DNA from: Chitinophagaceae bacterium
GTDB lineage: Bacteria; Bacteroidota; Bacteroidia; Chitinophagales; Chitinophagaceae
Direction: 5' to 3'
DNA: 14,529 nucleotides
Assembly: GCA_003526435.1 (NCBI GenBank)
Contig: DPWF01000043.1
Span: 1 to 14,529, forward strand
Below are positions 4,908 to 11,973 of this stretch, one piece after another (position 1 is the stretch's first letter; each line of letters opens with the position of its first letter). The notes below the pieces were generated by a model. The model searched no databases. It saw only the letters and a program-made list of their open reading frames with translations, and was not told the DNA's origin. Both the position numbers and the translations under genes were made by a program.

Positions 4908-7260
4908 ATACAATCCGCAGTTTCGCATAATTGAGCATGATCTTTTTCTCACCATTTTTCTCAAACTGAATAGTGGCCACCGGGTTGTGTGCAGAGCCTT
5001 CTATACTTGATACAGTGCCAAAACCAAATTTCTGGTGCTCTACTTTTTGTCCGGCCTGTAACTGTGAAGTATCGCTGGCCACAAAATCGGCTGACGGAAC
5101 ATGTGCTACTACTTTAGGCGCCACGGGTTGTACCGGCAGGTATTCAGGTTTGGCTGATGGCTTTCGGCTGGGTGGCGGACCATATTTTCTTTCGGCTGCT
5201 GCGGCATTGCTGCTTCCACCAAAACCAAATCCACGCTGCATGCGTTCAAAGGCGCTGCCCATATCGCTCCCGGCATTGTTGCGTGCACCGCCACCAGCAT
5301 AGGTTTTATCGATATATTGCTCGGGCATTTCTTCTATAAAACGACTGGGATCATTCTGTACCAATTGTCCAAACCTGTAACGTGCATTGGCATACGTGAG
5401 CCATAGTTTCTGCTTGGCCCTGGTTACTGCCACATAAAACAAACGACGTTCCTCTTCCAGTTCTTCGCGGGTATTGATCGACATACCGCTTGGGAACAAA
5501 GTTTCTTCTACTCCTCCTACAAACACACATTCAAATTCTAGTCCTTTGGCCGCATGTATGGTCATCATTTTAACTGCATCCTGTTCACCTTTATCGTCAT
5601 CGGCATCGGTAAGCAGCGTGATCTGTTGCAGGTATGAACCCAGCGATTTATCGCCCAGTTCACCGTCTTCATTGCTGGGGCTTTCTGTCCACTCCTTGAT
5701 GGAGTTCAACAATTCCTGTATGTTTTCGTAACGGGCAAGCCCTTCTGTTGTTTTATCGTTGAAGAGTTCTTTTACCAGGTTGGTATGTTTACCTACCTGT
5801 ACCGCCACATCGTATGCATTGGTACCTGTGAGCATACTCTGGAAATAGCGGATCATGGTATGAAAGTTCTGCAGGGCTTCCAGTGTGCCCGCTTTAAAAC
5901 CAAATTCTGCGGCACGTGACACTACTTCATACATCGAAATATTCTGTTCATTGGCGGCGATCACACATTTTTCGATGGTGGTTTTACCAATACCCCGAAC
6001 AGGATAATTGATAATGCGCTTCAATGCCTCTTCATCTCTTGTATTGGCAATTACACGCAGGTAGGCCAGAAAATCTTTCACTTCTTTTCGCTGGTAGAAA
6101 CTTACACCACCATATATGCGGTAAGCAATACCCATTCTGCGCAGGCTTTCTTCAAATGAACGGCTCTGTGCATTGGTGCGATAAAGAATGGCAAAATTTT
6201 TATTGTAAAAATGATAACGCAGTTTCTGTTCCTGTATACAATCGGCCACAAAACGTCCTTCATCATTATCGGTCATTGTACGAACCAGTACAATCTTATC
6301 GCCTTCCTTGTTTTCGGTCCAGAGGTTTTTGGGGATCTGTCCCTTGTTATTTTTAATGACTTCATTGGCCACATGAATGATGTTCTGGCTGCTGCGGTAG
6401 TTCTGTTCGAGTTTTACCACTTTTACATCATCATAATCTTTCTGGAACTGTAAAATATTTTCAATGGTGGCACCACGGAAGCTGTAAATACTTTGTGCAT
6501 CATCGCCCACTACACAAATATTTTCATGCACTGCTGCCAGCAGTTTGGTAATCTGGTACTGAACGGGGTTGGTATCCTGGTACTCGTCTATCAGAATGTA
6601 TTTAAACTTATGCTGGTACTTATGCAATACTTCAGGAAAGTTTTTGAGGAGTTCATACATTTTGAGGAGCAGGTCATCAAAATCCATGGCACCGTTTTTA
6701 AAACAGCGGTTGGCATAAGCAGCATAAATCTGTGCAATGGCCGGGCGGTTGGCGCGCATATCTTCCTGCTGAATATAATAATCGGTGGCATATTCTGCCG
6801 GACCCACCAATGCGTTTTTGGCCGATGAAATACGATTGCCAACTACATTGGGTTTATAGTGTTTATCGTCCAGGTTCAGTTCGTTCACCACGGTTTTAAT
6901 AACCGAGCGGCTGTCGTCGGTATCATAAATGGTATTGCTGTTGGGGTAACCAATGCGGTGCGCCTCGGCCCTGAGTATGCGGGCAAATACACTATGGAAT
7001 GTGCCAATGTATAAATTACGCGCTTCTGCATTACCCAGTATCCGCTCAATACGTTCTTTCATTTCGGCGGCGGCCTTATTGGTAAACGTGAGTGCGAGTA
7101 TATTAAAAGCATCCACACCATTGTTCATGAGGTGGGCAATGCGGGTGGTTAATACTTTTGTTTTGCCACTGCCGGCGCCGGCCACAATCATCAATGGTCC
7201 CTTGATATGCGTTACTGCTTCGCGCTGGGGTTCATTCAATCCATTCAGGTACTCTTGCAT
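4906..7260 (-). CDS. pcrA: UvrD/PcrA-type ATP-dependent DNA helicase
   Basis: This 784-residue superfamily 1A 3'-to-5' helicase acts in nucleotide-excision repair, mismatch repair and transcription-coupled repair. The motifs are intact: Q motif LNEPQREAV (8-16), Walker A AGAGSGKT (27-34), Ia LTFTNKAAAEM (57-67), Ib GTFHS (86-90), II LIDEYQDTN (223-231), III VVGDDAQSIYSFRGA (250-264), IV LEQNYRS (284-290), V MTIHAAKGLEF (566-576) and VI EERRLFYVAVTRAK (603-616). A low-complexity linker (about 655-735) leads to a C-terminal Tudor-like fold (736-784, GQKVEHQKFGFGTV and so on), the module that contacts RNA polymerase in PcrA. The ATG at 7260 places the Q motif at the expected distance. Length and order fit PcrA/UvrD better than Rep or RecB. 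The stop codon lies in hairpin repeat copy B. Confidence 0.97.
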   Translation of the reverse strand: MQEYLNGLNEPQREAVTHIKGPLMIVAGAGSGKTKVLTTRIAHLMNNGVDAFNILALTFTNKAAAEMKERIERILGNAEARNLYIGTFHSVFARILRAEAHRIGYPNSNTIYDTDDSRSVIKTVVNELNLDDKHYKPNVVGNRISSAKNALVGPAEYATDYYIQQEDMRANRPAIAQIYAAYANRCFKNGAMDFDDLLLKMYELLKNFPEVLHKYQHKFKYILIDEYQDTNPVQYQITKLLAAVHENICVVGDDAQSIYSFRGATIENILQFQKDYDDVKVVKLEQNYRSSQNIIHVANEVIKNNKGQIPKNLWTENKEGDKIVLVRTMTDNDEGRFVADCIQEQKLRYHFYNKNFAILYRTNAQSRSFEESLRRMGIAYRIYGGVSFYQRKEVKDFLAYLRVIANTRDEEALKRIINYPVRGIGKTTIEKCVIAANEQNISMYEVVSRAAEFGFKAGTLEALQNFHTMIRYFQSMLTGTNAYDVAVQVGKHTNLVKELFNDKTTEGLARYENIQELLNSIKEWTESPSNEDGELGDKSLGSYLQQITLLTDADDDKGEQDAVKMMTIHAAKGLEFECVFVGGVEETLFPSGMSINTREELEEERRLFYVAVTRAKQKLWLTYANARYRFGQLVQNDPSRFIEEMPEQYIDKTYAGGGARNNAGSDMGSAFERMQRGFGFGGSSNAAAAERKYGPPPSRKPSAKPEYLPVQPVAPKVVAHVPSADFVASDTSQLQAGQKVEHQKFGFGTVSSIEGSAHNPVATIQFEKNGEKKIMLNYAKLRIV

Positions 7261-7273
7261 GGGCGCAAGTTAA

Positions 7274-7426
7274 TCAGTTGAGCGTGTATGAGATGCGGTC
7301 GTGAATAAGTTGACGCCGTTTATAAGCCTTTACCGGTCTTTTTTCCGTTTTTCTTTTTTTGCGTGGGCCCGGTTCCGCTTTTTTGTCTGGCCAGTTGTTC
7401 CACTGCAACAGTTCGCCCAATTGCAT
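7274..7426 (-). CDS. Possible small basic protein (50 residues)
   Basis: From the ATG at 7426 the frame encodes 50 residues beginning MQLGELLQWNNWP, followed by a strongly basic stretch (PRKKRKTEKRPVKAYKRRQ) and ending HDRISYTLN. A TTG at 7462 would add 12 residues. It ends 13 bases before the helicase start on the same strand. The basic, proline-containing tail would fit nucleic-acid binding, but there is no recognised family, and a competing frame (7320-7568) overlaps it. It may be a remnant or non-coding. Confidence 0.3.
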   Translation of the reverse strand: MQLGELLQWNNWPDKKAEPGPRKKRKTEKRPVKAYKRRQLIHDRISYTLN

Positions 7427-7535
7427 ACAGGATTTTATGCCATACTTTTTGTGAGATGCCAATCAGTTTAAGATTGGATGATGTGGAATGAAGCATATAA
7501 AATATTCTATCCTTAAAATTAAGAAGAAAACCGGA

Positions 7536-7555
7536 TGGCATATGATCATACGCCA
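7536..7555. promoter_or_regulatory. 20-base near-palindrome, candidate XRE operator
   Basis: TGGCATATGATCATACGCCA is palindromic apart from one A/C pair. It ends 34 bases before the XRE start codon and abuts a TAATTTTG -7 box on the opposite strand (7554-7561). Position and symmetry suit binding of a dimeric regulator, for example autoregulation by the XRE protein. That link is inference. Confidence 0.4.
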
Positions 7556-7589
7556 AAATTATTGCCATTTCAGGTGACCTTGTCGCGGA

Positions 7590-7820
7590 ATGGACAGGGA
7601 CTCCATATTAGAAGCGTTTGGCAAACATCTGGCACAGATCAGAAAAGAACGCAGGCTGAGCATTCACCAGCTTGCGATTGCCTGCGATATGGAATACAGT
7701 CATTTACAACGCATTGAGAAAGGAAAAGTAAATATTGCGCTGACTACTTTACTCAATATTGCACGTGGACTTGATCTCTCTCCAGAGGAGTTGATGCACA
7801 AATTCAAGACACCAAAGTAG
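7590..7820 (+). CDS. XRE-family helix-turn-helix regulator
   Basis: This 76-residue protein consists almost entirely of one Cro/CI-type HTH (about 13-68): LAQIRKERRLSIHQLAIACDM, then YSHLQRIEKGKVNIALTTLL, then LDLSPEELM. Such minimal proteins bind DNA as dimers and often repress their own gene or a neighbour. The ATG at 7590 leaves a short N-terminal helix before the HTH and no better start exists. A near-palindrome lies 34 bases upstream. No toxin gene or phage gene accompanies it, so a toxin-antitoxin or phage role is not supported. The NarL-type regulator follows after 118 bases. Confidence 0.9.
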   Translation: MDRDSILEAFGKHLAQIRKERRLSIHQLAIACDMEYSHLQRIEKGKVNIALTTLLNIARGLDLSPEELMHKFKTPK

Positions 7821-7850
7821 GCCGAAAAGCACGCTCTAGCTTTCAAAAAA

Positions 7851-7884
7851 GAGTATTTTCCACCATAAATAGAGTATTTCCCAC
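7851..7884 (+). promoter_or_regulatory. Two phased 13-base direct repeats upstream of the NarL-type regulator
   Basis: GAGTATTTTCCAC (7851-7863) and GAGTATTTCCCAC (7872-7884) differ at one base and start 21 bases apart, two turns of the DNA helix. They end 54 bases before the response-regulator ATG. Helically phased direct repeats are typical of operators for tandem-binding regulators, so autoregulation by the response regulator is one possibility. Confidence 0.45.
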
Positions 7885-7938
7885 ATTAGCGGAGACGATG
7901 CGCTTTACTTATTTCACACAGGTATAGAAAAAGCCTGT

Positions 7939-8595
7939 ATGGAATACAAAAAAATTAAACTCATGATCGCCGATGATCATGTGATTTTCCGGAAGGGTTT
8001 AAAAAAAATCCTGGAAGATGTACGTTCCCTCCACATTATCGGCGAAGCCTCAAATGGGGTTGAGCTGCTTACGCTGGCCCACCAGTTAAGACCTGATGTA
8101 ATACTTGTAGATGTATCCATGCCCGTTATGGATGGGGTGATGGCCGTTAAGGAACTTTGCAAGCGCCAGTTAACACGGCGCATCATTGCTCTTTCGGTTT
8201 TCAGCCACGAAACCCATATCATGGAGATGCTCGAGGCCGGGGCCATCGGCTACCTCACCAAGGGTGTTGGAAAAAAGGAAATCCTGGAAGCCATTGAAGC
8301 GGTTTATGAAAACCGGCCCTATTTCTGTCCGGAAAGCAGCAGACAGGTTACCGATCTTATTGAAAAGTACCATACCGGTTACCGTAACCATCTCGTGGTA
8401 TTTACAGAAAGAGAAAAAGACATCATACAACTCATCTGTGAAGGCGGCACCAGTAAAGATGTGGCCCGTAGTTTATACATCAGTCAGCGCACCGTTGAAG
8501 GTCACCGTACCCGCATCATGCAAAAAATGCGTGTAAAAAGTATCGCAGGTCTGGTGGCGTATGCCTGTGAGAAGGGGTTGTATAAGGGGGAATAA
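7939..8595 (+). CDS. NarL/LuxR-type response regulator
   Basis: This is a 218-residue two-domain regulator. The receiver domain (about 5-122) has the acidic pair D12-D13, phosphoacceptor D58 in ILVDVSMPVMDG, S86 at the switch position and K108. The GerE/LuxR helix-turn-helix (about 154-213) has FTEREKDIIQLICEG, TSKDVARSLYISQRTVEGHRTRI and KSIAGLVAYA. All residues for phosphorylation control are present. The ATG at 7939 starts directly before the first beta strand. There is no histidine kinase beside it, so it is an orphan in this window. The phased repeats upstream may be its own control site. A hairpin with a T-run follows the gene. The target genes cannot be read from the sequence. Confidence 0.95.
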   Translation: MEYKKIKLMIADDHVIFRKGLKKILEDVRSLHIIGEASNGVELLTLAHQLRPDVILVDVSMPVMDGVMAVKELCKRQLTRRIIALSVFSHETHIMEMLEAGAIGYLTKGVGKKEILEAIEAVYENRPYFCPESSRQVTDLIEKYHTGYRNHLVVFTEREKDIIQLICEGGTSKDVARSLYISQRTVEGHRTRIMQKMRVKSIAGLVAYACEKGLYKGE

Positions 8596-8601
8596 GAGGA
8601 G

Positions 8602-8728
8602 GCTGCGAGCTACGAGCCGCTAGCTGCCAGCTAATACTCGTTATTTTAGCATTTCACCTTAGAATGTTGAATTTTCCTCCCCTGGAGAATTAGCTATTAG
8701 CTAGTAGCTAAAGGCTCGCAGCTTTTTT
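8602..8728 (+). terminator. Long imperfect inverted repeat ending in a T-run
   Basis: GCTGCGAGC (8602-8610) and GCTCGCAGC (8714-8722) are perfect 9-base arms. Inner AGCTA-rich sequences pair partly (TAGCTGCCAGCTAATA against TTAGCTATTAGCTAG). The right arm is followed by TTTTTT (8723-8728). It may terminate the response-regulator transcript. The loop is long, so folding efficiency is uncertain. It belongs to a family of similar repeats in the following gaps. Confidence 0.45.
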
Positions 8729-8788
8729 CTCTCCTTTCCGTAATTTCCCTCTTTCTATTGCAACTAATCTTCCGGAAACCATCATCAT

Positions 8789-9268
8789 TTGAGCGAAGCA
8801 GCATTTTTGGAAGCGGTTAAAAACAGCCAGGGCATTATTTATAAGCTCGTTGGACTCTATGCCAATGATGCAGAAGAGCGTAAGGATCTGTACCAGGAAG
8901 TATTGTTACAGTCGTGGAAAGCCTGGCCCACTTTCAGAGGTGAGGCCAAGTTCAGCACCTGGTTATACCGCATATGTTTAAATACCATTCTTACCCAGAA
9001 AAGAAAAGTAAACCGCATTGATTATCTCGATTCACTCGAACCCGTAGAGCACCTGGTTACTGATGCTACCGGTCATAAAAAAGAAGAGATAGAAAGGTTG
9101 AGAAGAGCCATCCGCTCTCTTTCCGAAACAGATCGTGCCATTGTTTCGATGCACCTCGACGGGTATGAAAATGCTGAGATTGCAGAAGTATTGGGTATTA
9201 CCGTTAATCATGTGGCGGTAAAACTGCATCGCTGTAAACAACAATTGGCTAATCTTTTAAAGCAATAA
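8789..9268 (+). CDS. ECF-type RNA polymerase sigma factor
   Basis: This 159-residue sigma-70-family protein has region 2 (about 8-75: DLYQEVLLQSWKAWPTFRGEAKFSTWLYRI) and region 4 (about 103-157: LRRAIRSLSETDRAIVSMHLDGYENAEIAEVLGITVNHVAVKLHR) but no region 3 or long N-terminus, the layout of ECF sigma factors. The start is TTG at 8789, because no in-frame ATG precedes region 2. Its stop is separated by three bases from the ATG of a membrane-protein gene, so the pair is one operon, and the partner is the natural candidate for an anti-sigma factor. The regulon is unknown. Confidence 0.93.
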   Translation: MSEAAFLEAVKNSQGIIYKLVGLYANDAEERKDLYQEVLLQSWKAWPTFRGEAKFSTWLYRICLNTILTQKRKVNRIDYLDSLEPVEHLVTDATGHKKEEIERLRRAIRSLSETDRAIVSMHLDGYENAEIAEVLGITVNHVAVKLHRCKQQLANLLKQ

Positions 9269-9271
9269 CAG

Positions 9272-9892
9272 ATGAGCATAGAAAAAACCTGGAAAGATAT
9301 TGATGAGCAGTCTGACGAAGCACTGGCGGCACTGCTCAGGCCCCAGGTACTGGAGCGCCTGCAAACGAAAAATCCACTGGCCACCATCAAAAAAAATATG
9401 CTGATGAACAGCATATGGGCCATACTGATTGCAGTCGGTTACCTCCTGATTATTTTTTATTTTCCTTTCTGGCAAACAAGACTTTGTATTGGTTTTCTCT
9501 TTCTGTTCACCAGTTGGGCCGCTTTTTCAACTTTAAAGGAGTACAGAAATATTGAACCAGGTTCTTCCGGTAACTCGGTACTGGAAGAACTGGAAAGACA
9601 TTATACCAATATCAACAAATGGATGCAACAGCAAAAAAGGGCCGGTATCTATATTTATCCGGTGAGCGCTGTTGGCGGTTTTATGTTAGGAGGAACCATG
9701 GGATCAGGAAAAACCGTGGATGAAATAATGATGAAACCTGTTATGTGGATTGCATTACTCATTGTTACAGCCATCCTGGTACCCTGTGGATTTTATCTCG
9801 CCAAAATACTGAGTTACAGGGCATTCGGCAGACACCTCGAAGCATTGAAAAGAAATATTGATGACCTGAGGGGACAGGGGAGTGAGCTGTAA
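9272..9892 (+). CDS. Membrane protein, candidate regulator of the ECF sigma factor
   Basis: This 206-residue protein has an acidic soluble N-terminus (about 1-40, with EKTWKDIDEQSDEALAALL) and four probable membrane segments at about 46-65, 70-87, 124-142 and 157-180, then a charged tail (about 182-206). The gene starts three bases after the sigma-factor stop, so the two are probably made together. A cytoplasmic N-terminal segment binding the sigma factor would fit an anti-sigma role, but no zinc-finger (HxxxCxxC) or FecR-like domain is present. It is not a family I can name. A GTMGSGKT string at 141-148 looks like a Walker A motif but lies at a membrane boundary and has no other ATPase motif. 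Confidence 0.78.
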   Translation: MSIEKTWKDIDEQSDEALAALLRPQVLERLQTKNPLATIKKNMLMNSIWAILIAVGYLLIIFYFPFWQTRLCIGFLFLFTSWAAFSTLKEYRNIEPGSSGNSVLEELERHYTNINKWMQQQKRAGIYIYPVSAVGGFMLGGTMGSGKTVDEIMMKPVMWIALLIVTAILVPCGFYLAKILSYRAFGRHLEALKRNIDDLRGQGSEL

Positions 9893-10066
9893 GCGGAAGG
9901 CTTCAAAGCAAATGATTCGAGGTTCAAGACTCAGGCTTCAAGTTTCAAGGTACGTGCAGTGGGGTGCGGGGCTACTGATCTGTCATGATAATCGGGCGTG
10001 GAGCTGACAAAAAAGATTTTACGCTGTTGTAATTTTTTCATCCTTCATACAACCAATCAGCAAACA
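9893..10066. repeat. Intergenic gap with degenerate TTCAAG repeats
   Basis: The first 60 bases contain several copies of a TTCAA(A/G) unit (GGCTTCAAAGC, GGTTCAAGACTCAGGCTTCAAG, TTTCAAGG), a degenerate relative of the AAGCTxCAAGC repeats downstream. No complementary second arm was seen. The rest is unstructured G-rich and then T-rich sequence. Confidence 0.4.
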
Positions 10067-10330
10067 ATGATTATGGAAGCATCGGCTAAACCTAAACAGG
10101 TTAACAGGAATTTCAATAAGGTTGCCTATACTGTTTTTGTATTGGCGGGTATTTATTTTCTGATACGGAAAGATTTCAGTTCATCATTTACTTTCTGGGC
10201 CATGGCTCCCATATTTGATCCGTTTGATACAAGCATCCCTTTCCAAAAAAGACCTACCTATCAAAAAGCCTGGCTGTTCATACACGTCATTATTTCATTA
10301 CTTATTCTGGCTGCGGTTATATTCTGGTAA
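10067..10330 (+). CDS. Small two-helix membrane protein
   Basis: The ATG at 10067 (or 10073) gives 87 (or 85) residues; an upstream TTG frame start at 9998 is less likely because it would add sequence without membrane character. Two hydrophobic helices are visible, about 19-34 and 67-86, joined by a loop rich in aromatic residues and prolines (FWAMAPIFDPFDTSIPFQKRPTY). The basic N-terminus suggests an inside location. It stands alone between two repeat-bearing gaps, in the same orientation as its neighbours. No family is recognised; the loop pattern resembles small inner-membrane proteins of unknown function in Bacteroidota. Confidence 0.7.
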   Translation: MIMEASAKPKQVNRNFNKVAYTVFVLAGIYFLIRKDFSSSFTFWAMAPIFDPFDTSIPFQKRPTYQKAWLFIHVIISLLILAAVIFW

Positions 10331-10354
10331 CGTGGGCATGAAGAGCTGCATGCT

Positions 10355-10462
10355 TCAAGCTACAAGCTGCAAGCAGAGGGATGCCGCGCTGAATACATAA
10401 CATTAAACAAAATTTTTCCTTATAAGGCAGCATCTGCCTGTAGCCAGCGGCTTGTAGCTTGA
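10355..10462. repeat. Inverted repeat of the AAGCTACAAGC type
   Basis: TCAAGCTACAAGC (10355-10367) and GCTTGTAGCTTGA (10450-10462) are perfect 13-base inverted arms 82 bases apart. Flanking sequence extends the similarity, with more AAGCTGCAAGC units at 10363-10374. The whole gap between the two-helix protein and the CBM48 gene (10331-10553) is made of this structure plus an AT-rich spacer. Confidence 0.75.
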
Positions 10463-10479
10463 CGCTTACAATCAACAGC

Positions 10480-10506
10480 TTGTTAATAACAAAACTTCAT
10501 CTTTGG
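10480..10506 (+). promoter_or_regulatory. Possible Bacteroidota promoter for the CBM48 gene
   Basis: CATCTTTG at 10499-10506 matches the TAnnTTTG -7 box at seven of eight positions, counting the two free ones, and TTG at 10480-10482 sits 16 bases upstream as a possible -33 element, slightly closer than usual. The predicted start would leave a leader of about 40 bases before the ATG at 10554. Confidence 0.3.
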
Positions 10507-10553
10507 GTTACCATTGTCGGCTCTGGGTATTAAGGGCAAGCAAACAACCAACC

Positions 10554-10844
10554 ATGATTCAGAAAACCATCTACAAAACAAAGGACTACTGTAAAGTAAA
10601 ATTCAACCTGGATATACAGGATAAAGAAACCGCATCGATACTCGGGTTAAACGGCGACTGGAACAACCCCGTTCCCATGAAAAAGAAAAAAGACGGCAGT
10701 TTCACTGCTGAATTACAACTACCCAAATCATCACAACACGAATTCCGTTATCTACTCAACGAGTCTGAATGGATCAACGAACCAGAAGCAGACGGCGAGA
10801 TAGAAAATAGTTTTGGAAGTAGTAACAGTGTGCTTAGTTTGTAA
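10554..10844 (+). CDS. Stand-alone CBM48 / isoamylase early-set domain protein
   Basis: The ATG at 10554 gives 96 residues; a TTG at 10503 in the same frame would add 17 residues without family character. The whole protein is one early-set, immunoglobulin-like fold of the CBM48/AMPK glycogen-binding type. Landmarks are the strand KVKFNLDI, the hydrophobic core VPMKKKKDGSFTAELQLP, GLNGDWNNPVPM (the usual G-x-F/W-N-x-W region) and HEFRYLLNESEWINEPEAD (family F-x-Y-x-x-D/N-G-x-W). In larger proteins this domain binds glycogen or starch. As an isolated domain without enzyme or kinase partners here, its role is unclear. It is probably cytoplasmic, since no signal peptide is present. Confidence 0.85.
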   Translation: MIQKTIYKTKDYCKVKFNLDIQDKETASILGLNGDWNNPVPMKKKKDGSFTAELQLPKSSQHEFRYLLNESEWINEPEADGEIENSFGSSNSVLSL

Positions 10845-10857
10845 AAGTTGCGTTTTA

Positions 10858-11010
10858 AGCTGCAAGCCACAAGCTGCAAGCTATAATAAGGGGTGATTGG
10901 TTAACTGTTGGCAGGTATTTATACAGCTAAACAGAACTACCTGAAACTTGTGCCTTGTATCTTGAGCCTTAATAAAATTACTTGTAGCTTGCGGCTTGAA
11001 GCTTGTAGCT
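10858..11010. repeat. Imperfect 26-base inverted repeat in front of the Sua5 gene
   Basis: The arms at 10858-10883 and 10985-11010 match at 22 of 26 positions when one is reverse-complemented, both built of AGCTxCAAGC units. The right arm ends three bases before the Sua5 ATG at 11014, so an RNA hairpin could affect its translation or the expression of the upstream gene. Confidence 0.75.
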
Positions 11011-11013
11011 AAC

Positions 11014-11973
11014 ATGCCCTTCATCACACAAAATATCAACGCAGTAGCAGAAAGCCTCTCAAAAGAGGAGGTGGCTGCTATTCCTACCGAAACCGTGTAT
11101 GGACTGGCGGGCAATATTTACAGTGAAAAAGCCATTCAGCGTATTTTTCGTATCAAGCAAAGACCCTTATTCAATCCACTGATAGTTCACCTGCCGAACG
11201 CAGAGGCTATGAATGATGTGGCAAAAGAAATACCGGCAATGGCAAAAGCACTGGCTAGCAAATTCTGGCCGGGACCACTTACTTTATTGTTACCAAAAAA
11301 AGATACGGTTCCCGATCTTATCACCGCAGGTAAAAGTACGGTTGCGGTTCGGGTACCCAACCATCCGCTTACTTTGTCATTGCTGCAACAACTCTCTTTC
11401 CCGCTGGCGGCACCAAGTGCCAATCCATTTGGCAGCATCAGTCCAACCATCGCTGAACATGTGGCCAATTATTTTAAAGACGATTTTCCCTTCATATTAG
11501 ATGGCGGACCCTGCACCAGTGGTATTGAATCTACCATCATTGGTTTTAATGAGGAAGGTGCCATTGTATATCGTTATGGTTCATTGGCCATTGAAGAAAT
11601 TGAAAAAATTACCGGGCCTGTTCAGGAATATATCCGCAACGAAGAAACACCCGATGCACCGGGTATGTTATTAAGACATTATGCGCCTTCCACCACTACC
11701 ATATTGAGCAGTGATATTGAAAAAACCCTCAGAGAGCAAGCCGGTAAAAAAATCGGACTGATGGTTTTCAGTCATGCGAGTAAAGGGGAAGATATTGTTA
11801 TCCAGGAAATCTTATCGCCATCCGGTTCACTTGAAGAAGCTGCATCCCACTTATATGCGGCCATGCACCGACTCGATCAGCATCAACTCGACATCATTAT
11901 TGCCGAACGTTTTCCGGATAAGGGTTTGGGAAGATCCATCAACGATCGTTTACAGAGAGCCACACATGTTTGA
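11014..11973 (+). CDS. tsaC: L-threonylcarbamoyladenylate synthase (Sua5/YwlC type)
   Basis: This enzyme makes threonylcarbamoyl-AMP from threonine, bicarbonate and ATP, the first step of t6A37 tRNA modification; TsaB, TsaD and TsaE complete it. The start is set at ATG 11014, because the in-frame upstream codons to 10996 lie inside the inverted repeat. The 319-residue length fits the longer Sua5 form with an extra C-terminal domain, not the roughly 190-residue TsaC form. Motifs in the YrdC domain are PTETVYGLA (24-32), KQRP (48-51), FWPGPLT (84-90), APSANPFGSISPT (133-145) and GIESTII (170-176). The linker APGMLLRHYAP (215-225), the SxGMxxxHYxP signature of Sua5, leads to the C-terminal domain. 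No other t6A gene is adjacent. Confidence 0.95.
   Translation: MPFITQNINAVAESLSKEEVAAIPTETVYGLAGNIYSEKAIQRIFRIKQRPLFNPLIVHLPNAEAMNDVAKEIPAMAKALASKFWPGPLTLLLPKKDTVPDLITAGKSTVAVRVPNHPLTLSLLQQLSFPLAAPSANPFGSISPTIAEHVANYFKDDFPFILDGGPCTSGIESTIIGFNEEGAIVYRYGSLAIEEIEKITGPVQEYIRNEETPDAPGMLLRHYAPSTTTILSSDIEKTLREQAGKKIGLMVFSHASKGEDIVIQEILSPSGSLEEAASHLYAAMHRLDQHQLDIIIAERFPDKGLGRSINDRLQRATHV

Larger units (their letters stand above)
7261..7589. other. Gene-poor gap between the helicase and the XRE gene
   Basis: This 329-base stretch has no confidently coding gene. It holds a possible small basic ORF on the minus strand (7274-7426), a TAATTTTG -7 box on the minus strand (7554-7561) that could serve that ORF and the helicase, a 20-base near-palindrome at 7536-7555, and a shorter palindrome CTTAA-AA-TTAAG at 7512-7523. 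It reads as a divergent promoter region. Confidence 0.5.

Noticed and set aside
4780..5010. Plus-strand ORF across hairpin copy B
   Set aside because: It is antisense to the helicase 3' end and the repeat, without family character.
7320..7568. 82-residue minus-strand ORF in the gap
   Set aside because: It spans the palindrome and promoter-like region and has no recognisable features; the overlapping basic frame is slightly more plausible.
9692..9715. Walker A-like GTMGSGKT in the membrane protein
   Set aside because: No Walker B or other ATPase motif, and it sits at a membrane-helix boundary, so it is likely coincidental.
10996..11013. Upstream in-frame start of the Sua5 gene
   Set aside because: The extra codons lie in the inverted-repeat arm; the ATG at 11014 begins a normal family N-terminus.
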